DNA from: Actinomycetales bacterium
Lineage (GTDB): Bacteria; Actinomycetota; Actinomycetes; Mycobacteriales; Micromonosporaceae
DNA: 64,000 nt
NCBI GenBank assembly: GCA_002919305.1
Contig: PKFB01000007.1
Location: 1-64,000 of the forward strand
Direction of reading: 5' to 3'
A model generated the notes under the pieces. It worked only from the letters and a program-made list of their open reading frames with translations, was not told the origin of the DNA and ran no database searches. Below are positions 58,786 to 64,000 of this stretch, one piece after another (within the stretch, counting starts at the first letter, position 1; each line of letters begins with the position of its first letter). The translations under genes were made by a program, and so were the position numbers.

Positions 58786-60317
58786 GTGATAACCGCGTTT
58801 CGCGCGCTTATCTCCACCCTCATGCTTTTCGACTTCTATGTCATAGCCCTCGCCCAGATAATCGCCATCGGCCTGTTGACGATTTGGCTCTCAAGTAACC
58901 TGTCCGGTCCCGCCGCGATCCGACTCGGTGGGGCCTTGCTGATTTTCACTGTTGGCGCGGTGGGGTACGGCACCTGGAAAGCGATCTGCACCTGGTATGA
59001 GCCCATGCCAGGGGTGCCTCTCACCCGCGCCGACGCCCCGGCGCTGTGGCGGTTGGTGGATGAGTTGGCCGCCGCGGCGGCCACCCGACCGCCGGACGAG
59101 ATCATCCTGATTCCCCAGGTCAACGCCGCGGTGTCGGAGCGGACCGTGCTGATGGGTTTAATCAGCCGACGGCGGTACCTGTACATCGGCCTGCCGTTGC
59201 TCATGACGCTCACTGTGGCTCAGGTACGCGCGGTGCTGGGGCACGAGTTCGGCCACTACTCGGGGCGCCACACCCGCCTCTCAGCGATTTCGTACCGGGG
59301 TGGTCTGGTGATCGCGCAGACGGTCACCAGCATGTCGCGTCGTAACGTCGCCGGTTGGATGTTCCGGGCGTACGCGAGGCTGTACTGGATCGCGCAAAGT
59401 AGCGTCCGTCGCCTCCAGGAACGGGAGGCTGACCTGCTCGCGGCCCAGGTCGGTGGACGTGAAGCGGCCAGAAGCGCCCTCATCGAGGTCGAGGTGATCG
59501 GGCAGGCCTTCGCGTTCTTCCTCGAGCAATACGTCCGCCTGGGGATGGGATCGGGGCTACCGTCCCGATGACGTCTTCGGCGGCTTCCGGGCTTTTCTGC
59601 AGGTCACCACGCTGTCAGAGCTGCTGGATCAGTTGGCGGCCGGGCGGTCAGCGGCGCTGACCAGGGCCCTGTTCGGCGCCGCTGACCCCGAGCAGGCCCG
59701 TGAGCAATTCGTTCAGGCGCTGACTCAGGTGCTGCTCGTCGCGGCGCTCCGGTCGGGTATCGCCCGCTACCGGTTGGTCTGGGGCGGCCCGATCCGCCTG
59801 GTCGGTGCCGACGGTTTGACAGAGATCGCCATGCTCGCGCTCAATCCAGCCAGCCCGCTACCGGTTGGCCGCCCTCGGGATCCAGATGACGATGGTCCGA
59901 CAGGTGGAGCGCAACGTCACCGCCGTCGGCTCCCGCTACGTGGCGGCGCTGGTCAACGTCATGGTCAACACGCAGCGCCATGATCTGGTGCTGCTGGATA
60001 CCGGGATGGTTCTCATCCCCAACACCCGGTACAGAGGGCTGTCCAAGCAGCGTCTGGTCAAGACGCTGCGGGAGACGCCGCCGGAACGGTTGGCCACCAT
60101 GCCGGGGCATCGCTTTGTACCCTACGACGAGATCGCGTCCGTCACGCGAATCAGTGCGTTCCGTCTCCACTACAACCTGACCTTGTACAGCGGTGAGACG
60201 GTACAGCTGCGTATCCCCTTAAGCGCCAAACAGATCGGCAAGGCCACGAAGACCCTTTTGGGGATCCTCGATCACCTCACCGCGCGCTGCGCGTCCGTGA
60301 CCGTCCCACCCGCCTGA
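58786..60317 (+). pseudogene. M48 family membrane metallopeptidase with two frameshifts
   Basis: The N-terminal frame shows two membrane helices and the zinc site HEFGH (59242-59256) with the later Glu in RLQEREADLLAAQ. It stops at 59571. The sequence continues in the next frame as GWDRGYRPDDVFGGFRAFLQ after one extra G near 59545, and in the third frame from about 59855 (RYRLAALGIQMTMVRQVERN) to a TGA at 60317 after one extra C. The full protein would have about 510 aa. GTG at 58786 with AAGGTGG upstream is preferred over TTG at 58750. Either a young pseudogene or assembly errors. Confidence 0.75.
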
Positions 60318-60430
60318 GCGCTCCTGGGCTCGGGAGGGGGTCGAAAGAGATCAGTGGCGTCACACCACCCGTGCGGACGGCTGCCCGCCCGGCCTCACCG
60401 CAGCCCGACTGTCGGGCGGGCCGCGGTCCG

Positions 60431-60739
60431 TCAATCCGGCGTGGTGTCCAGGCGCCGCTCCACCAGGTCAAGGTGGGGCTCCCACAATCTGCGGTAAGGC
60501 TCAAGCCAGGCGTCGAGTTCCCGTAGCGGCTCCGGCCGCAGCTCATACCAGCGGCGTTGGGCGTCCTGTCGGACCCGTACCAGCCCGGCTTCACGGAGCA
60601 CCCGCAGGTGTTTGGAGGTGCTGGGCTGACTCAGCCCAAGCTGATGAGTGAGCTCCCCTACCATCCGCGGGCGCTCCCGCAGCAGATCCAGGATCCGACG
60701 TCGGGTGGGTTCAGCGATGACGTCGAAGGGCGCGACCAC
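60431..60739 (-). CDS. ArsR family transcriptional regulator
   Basis: 102 aa. The HTH is VGELTHQLGLSQPSTSKHLR with wing VRQDAQRRWYELRPE. It lacks metal-binding cysteines and belongs to the type often paired with SRPBCC (AHSA1) genes, but none follows. GTG start at 60739. GAATATATTC, a perfect 10-bp palindrome at about 60745-60754, is probably its operator. Confidence 0.9.
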   Translation of the reverse strand: MVAPFDVIAEPTRRRILDLLRERPRMVGELTHQLGLSQPSTSKHLRVLREAGLVRVRQDAQRRWYELRPEPLRELDAWLEPYRRLWEPHLDLVERRLDTTPD

Positions 60740-60754
60740 TCTCTGAATATATTC

Positions 60755-61380
60755 CTCCGGCTATATTCCGGAACCCCCATGCCACCCTAATCGGGACTAA
60801 GGCCGCGTACCCCCCGCATCGACACGGGGCCTGGGTGGCCGGAAACGTCGCGCGCGGCTCTTCACGGCACAGCACCGACGGCGGGACTCCACGCTCGTCA
60901 GGACCAGGCCTGGCGCCCGCTGCACCGACAATGACGTGCGGCTCGTGTGGCGGCCTTCCGCGCGTACCCCTAGGGCTTCTCGGCACGTCCGGTTGCGCCG
61001 TGACGCTGCGTCGTCGAACCTGGAGACGTGATCTGCCAAGCCTGTCGTGAGCAGCGGCACCGGGAGTGCCGGGGCGGCTCCTGGTGCGACTGTCAGCACA
61101 AGGTGCCGCAACCGCCGCAGCCGGCTACTGGCCCGGCCGGGGAGTGACCGGTCAGGGACGCAGGTACGGCGTGTAGCGGTACGCCCGTCGCCACCCGTAT
61201 GCCGCCGCGGTGAGCGCCCAAGCGCGCGCAGTGTCGCCTTTTTCTCTCGCGCAGGTCGGTGTGATCCGGACCGGACGCCATGCCCGACCACACCGCGTGT
61301 CCGGTCCGAATCACACCGGGTCAAAGTCGCGGACGCCGATCAACGGTGTTTGGATGGGGTGGTTGTTGTCTCTGAGATGA
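60755..61380. other. Interval upstream of the FKBP gene
   Basis: No recognisable gene in about 600 bp. Frames on either strand are Arg-rich and look like noise. Confidence 0.45.
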
Positions 61381-61722
61381 ATGGATCACGCAATGAGCGA
61401 CAAACTGCAGATCGAAGACGTCGTGGTGGGGCAGGGTAAGGAGGCCCGCCCAGGCCAGACGGTCAGCGTGCACTACGTCGGAACCTTGCCCGATGGCCGC
61501 AAGTTCGACTCATCGCGGGACCGCCAGCAGGCGTTCGCTTTCCCCTTGGGCGCGGGCAGCGTCATCAAGGGCTGGGAGCAGGGGGTGGTCGGCATGCGGG
61601 TCGGCGGTGTCCGCAGGTTGGTGATCCCGCCCCACCTGGGCTACGGCGAGCGCGGCTTCCCGCCGGTGATCCCGCCGTCGGCGACGCTCCACTTCGAGAT
61701 CGAACTGCTCGACGTTCAGTAA
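61381..61722 (+). CDS. FKBP-type peptidyl-prolyl isomerase
   Basis: 113 aa, one cytosolic FKBP domain. VSVHYVGTLPDGRKFDSSRD, VIKGWEQGVVGMRVGGVRRL and LGYGERGFPPVIPPSATLHF are the substrate-pocket segments. It accelerates proline isomerisation in folding. ATG at 61381 or 61393. Confidence 0.95.
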   Translation: MDHAMSDKLQIEDVVVGQGKEARPGQTVSVHYVGTLPDGRKFDSSRDRQQAFAFPLGAGSVIKGWEQGVVGMRVGGVRRLVIPPHLGYGERGFPPVIPPSATLHFEIELLDVQ

Positions 61723-62160
61723 CTCCCTGATCGAGAAGCACTGAGCCGTCCCCCGGTGGCCCGAGGCCCCTCAGGTTCTGACAAGCCGATTCTGGCCGAT
61801 AGCGGGCCTGGGTAGGACGGAGCACATCCCGGCCGGGTCACATCGGCCTGGTCGGGATTCTGACAGCCGCACGCGGCAGACTCGCCGGTTGGTCAGGCGG
61901 GACACCATCAATCAGCGCCCGGTCAGAAGTTTTTTGCGTCTCGTCCCCGGGCCTGTTCATCCCTGAAACCTGAGGTCACCGCCGGCGCTGGCCGTACGCA
62001 GGCGCGCCCACGTCGCCCGCCGTGCACACCCTTCCCGCCAAAATCCGGGTATCAATACAGATGCTGTCATGATCATGCGTCCGCGAGGTTGCCCCGCGGT
62101 ACGCAGATCCACGTTAGTCTCCTAAGTGGACAGTTTCGGTCCGGATTGAGGAAGTGGTCT
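61723..62160. other. Interval between FKBP and WYL genes
   Basis: About 440 bp without a gene. The promoter of the regulator lies in the last 60 bp. No riboswitch or RNA recognised. Confidence 0.4.
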
Positions 62161-63117
62161 GTGTCGCATCCCACAACCCGCGTACTCGCCCTGCTGGAAC
62201 TACTTCAAACCCATCCCCAGCTCGGGGGTGCTGAACTCGCCCGTCGGCTGGGGGTTGATCCCCGAACTGTCCGGCGGTACGCGACCCGGCTCATTGAGCT
62301 GGGTATCCCCGTGGAGGCGGTACGGGGCCGTTACGGAGGTTACCGGCTCCGCCCCGGTTCCAAGCTGCCTCCGTTGATGTTCACCGACGACGAAGCCGTC
62401 GCCGTGGTGCTCGGCCTGGTGGCCAGTGGCCGATTCGGCTTAGTCCCGGACGACATCCGTGTCGACAGTGCACTGTCCAAATTAGAACGAGTGATGCCGA
62501 CGCCGCTGCGGGACCGGGTCAGCGCGATCACGCAAACCCTCTCCTTCGCCTCCCTGCCCCGTCAGGTGCACAGCCCGGCCGCCACCGCCCTCCTGAACCT
62601 GGCAGAGGCGGTACGCACCCGGCGTACCGTACGCATCCAGTACTGTTCCCACCGAGGGAAACACACCGAACGCTCCCTGAACCCCTACGGCCTGGTGTTC
62701 CACTCTGGACGGTGGTACACCGCCGGTCACGACCACAGCCGGAACGCGGTGCGGACCTTCCGGCTGGACCGGATCGAGCACATCGCCCTCACCGAGGACA
62801 CCTTCACGGTGCCTGCGGGCTTCGACGCCGTCGACTACGTGCTGGCCTCCCTGACCGCCGTCTCATACGACCATGAGGTGGTGGCGCTCATCGAGACCAC
62901 GGTGGAGCAGGCCCGCCGCCGCGTACCCCCCACCGTGGGCAGCCTCGAAGAGACCGCCGAGGGGACCCTGCTGCGGGCCCGCGTCGACGACCTCGACAGG
63001 ATGGCGCGGTTCCTGGCGGGCCTCCCCTGGCCGTTCATCATCCGCAAACCCGAGGCGCTGCGTATCGCCGTCCGGGAACTGGCCTCTTCCCTGGCCTTAC
63101 TCGCCGATCGCCGCTGA
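62161..63117 (+). CDS. YafY-type HTH/WYL transcriptional regulator
   Basis: 318 aa from GTG at 62161, with GAGGAAG upstream. HTH AELARRLGVDPRTVRRYATR, WYL segment GLVFHSGRWYTAGHDHSRNA and the C-terminal WCX part. No divergent enzyme gene is present on the left, so its target is unclear. It is complete. Confidence 0.92.
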   Translation: MSHPTTRVLALLELLQTHPQLGGAELARRLGVDPRTVRRYATRLIELGIPVEAVRGRYGGYRLRPGSKLPPLMFTDDEAVAVVLGLVASGRFGLVPDDIRVDSALSKLERVMPTPLRDRVSAITQTLSFASLPRQVHSPAATALLNLAEAVRTRRTVRIQYCSHRGKHTERSLNPYGLVFHSGRWYTAGHDHSRNAVRTFRLDRIEHIALTEDTFTVPAGFDAVDYVLASLTAVSYDHEVVALIETTVEQARRRVPPTVGSLEETAEGTLLRARVDDLDRMARFLAGLPWPFIIRKPEALRIAVRELASSLALLADRR

Positions 63118-63220
63118 CCACCGGGCCGCCACACCCGGCCACCTACCCTGGGAGCACCGACCAGCCCGGCGTCCATACCGCCCGCGCGGCGCCGGAACCC
63201 GGCAATTAGGCTCAGAGGCC

Positions 63221-64000
63221 GTGACGTCCAGCGAGACGGTGACCGGCCAGACGACCAGCGAGGTGCCGACCCGGCCCTGCCAGTACTGCGGTGCTCCCGT
63301 CCCGCAACGACCAGGCGCCGGTCGCCCGTTCCGGTACTGCCGCGACAACAACGGCGCCTGCCAGCGGGCGGCCCGTAACCTGCGGATGCGGGAACGCAAC
63401 GCCCCCGGCCTGACCGGCCAGGTGGCCCGGGTCTGGGAAATCGTGGACCGCTTGGAGACGGTGAGCGAAACCCTCGCCGAGGCCCTCCACGCGGAACTGT
63501 CCCCCGCGGGGGTGGAGCGTCAGGTCGCCGAAGCTCGCGCCGAAGCGGCGCAGCTGATCGCCGCCGCGCACGCCGAACGAGACCAGGCCCGACAGGAAGC
63601 CGACGCGGCTCGACAAGCCGCCCAGGCCGACCAGGCCCGGGCCGAGGCCGCCCGCGCCGAGGCACAACGCGCCATCACCGCCGCCGAACAAGCCGCCGAG
63701 CAGGCCCGGCAGGCGCAGCAGGAACGCGACGAGGCGATCGCCGCCCGGGACGAGGCCCGCGCCCAGGCGGCCGCCGCCGACGCGCTGCGGGTAGCGGCGC
63801 AGACCGAACGCGACGCGGCCCGCGCCCAGGCCGACCAGGCCACACGCCAGCGGGAGGCGCTGGCCGAAGAACTCGCAGAGGTACGCCGGGAGCAGGCCCG
63901 TCTACAGGAACGGCTGACGCAGGTCACCGCGGAACGCGACAGTGCCCACAGCCGCGCCGAACGGGAAGCCCGGGCCCGTCAGGACGCCGAAACCCAGCTG
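63221..64000 (+). CDS. Cysteine-motif plus long coiled-coil protein, cut by right edge
   Basis: The frame starts at GTG 63221 and is open for 260 codons to the window end. Residues about 22-50 hold CQYCGAPVPQRPGAGR followed by YCRDNNGACQRAAR, a four-cysteine zinc-ribbon-like motif. Then comes a short helical domain (GLTGQVARVWEIVDRLE) and, from about residue 100, an uninterrupted Ala/Glu/Arg/Gln-rich heptad coiled coil. It resembles KfrA-like or other plasmid-associated coiled-coil proteins in shape, but I do not recognise a characterised family. Confidence 0.75.
   Translation, partial: MTSSETVTGQTTSEVPTRPCQYCGAPVPQRPGAGRPFRYCRDNNGACQRAARNLRMRERNAPGLTGQVARVWEIVDRLETVSETLAEALHAELSPAGVERQVAEARAEAAQLIAAAHAERDQARQEADAARQAAQADQARAEAARAEAQRAITAAEQAAEQARQAQQERDEAIAARDEARAQAAAADALRVAAQTERDAARAQADQATRQREALAEELAEVRREQARLQERLTQVTAERDSAHSRAEREARARQDAETQL

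Noticed and set aside
60797-61324. Arg-rich 175-codon frame on the - strand
   Set aside because: No ribosome site, no hydrophobic or domain pattern, and the opposite strand is equally open.
1-64000. CRISPR arrays, rRNA genes, riboswitches
   Set aside because: No regularly spaced repeats, no rRNA sequence and no recognised riboswitch core were seen on either strand.

Overview
The window is high-G+C, gene-dense DNA from an actinomycete. The support is the strong G/C third-codon bias, frequent GTG starts, leaderless starts, and families typical of Actinobacteria: DUF6232, DUF7144, SWIM/SNF2 pair, YafY-type WYL regulators, MocR-LysE pair, DrrA-type ABC exporter, Erm methylase of the actinomycete producer type. 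I cannot name the genus. There is no rRNA, CRISPR array or replication initiator gene. Core genes (aroA, otsB, FKBP) sit among many accessory transport, resistance and regulatory genes, with a tRNA array, an insertion sequence, a tyrosine recombinase and several decayed genes, so the region looks like a variable part of a chromosome or a large replicon.

Layout. 1-2.3 kb: an IS200/IS605 element (tnpB cut by the window edge, tnpA) inserted into an EamA transporter gene. 2.4-5.7 kb: a secreted protein, an FGGY sugar kinase, and a VOC protein driven by a MerR-type 19-bp-spacer promoter. 6.2-7.2 kb: eight tRNA or tRNA-like genes on the minus strand, several with unusual features. 7.7-12 kb: a tandem-MerR regulator divergent from an erythromycin-esterase family gene, two small membrane proteins, a decayed VOC/WYL pair, and an acetyltransferase. 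12-20.4 kb: LysR/MFS, aldo-keto reductase/XRE, MerR-BtrH operon, WYL regulator, tyrosine recombinase. 20.4-20.6 kb: two AT-rich palindromes with 6-bp centres, one shaped like a Xer core site.

20.7-33 kb: CPBP protease, long NUDIX protein, AlkZ-like protein, LysE/MocR, NmrA-like/Rrf2, ArsR/CDF, proline iminopeptidase, aroA, DUF1992 and DUF6232. 33-40 kb: hemerythrin-Rho_N fusion, MarR and a DHA2 exporter, NUDIX, TetR/epimerase. 40-52.9 kb: SWIM/SNF2 operon, DrrA-type ABC exporter with divergent TetR and paired operators, MMPL transporter divergent from a two-component system, O-methyltransferase, DUF7144. 53.2-64 kb: Erm methylase preceded by a possible leader peptide and followed by a second methyltransferase, YkvA, a beta-helix protein under a promoter with two LacI-type palindromes, otsB, a frameshifted M48 peptidase, ArsR, FKBP, WYL, and the start of a Cys-motif plus coiled-coil protein cut by the right edge.

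Most regulators are divergent from their probable targets with inverted repeats between them: LysR/MFS, MocR/LysE, Rrf2/NmrA-like, ArsR/CDF, TetR/epimerase, TetR/ABC and tandem MerR/esterase. Most convergent pairs share a perfect hairpin that would serve as a two-way terminator. Macrolide-related functions (erythromycin-esterase family, Erm methylase) and drug exporters (DHA2, DrrAB-type, MMPL) recur, suggesting a self-protection or environmental-resistance repertoire.
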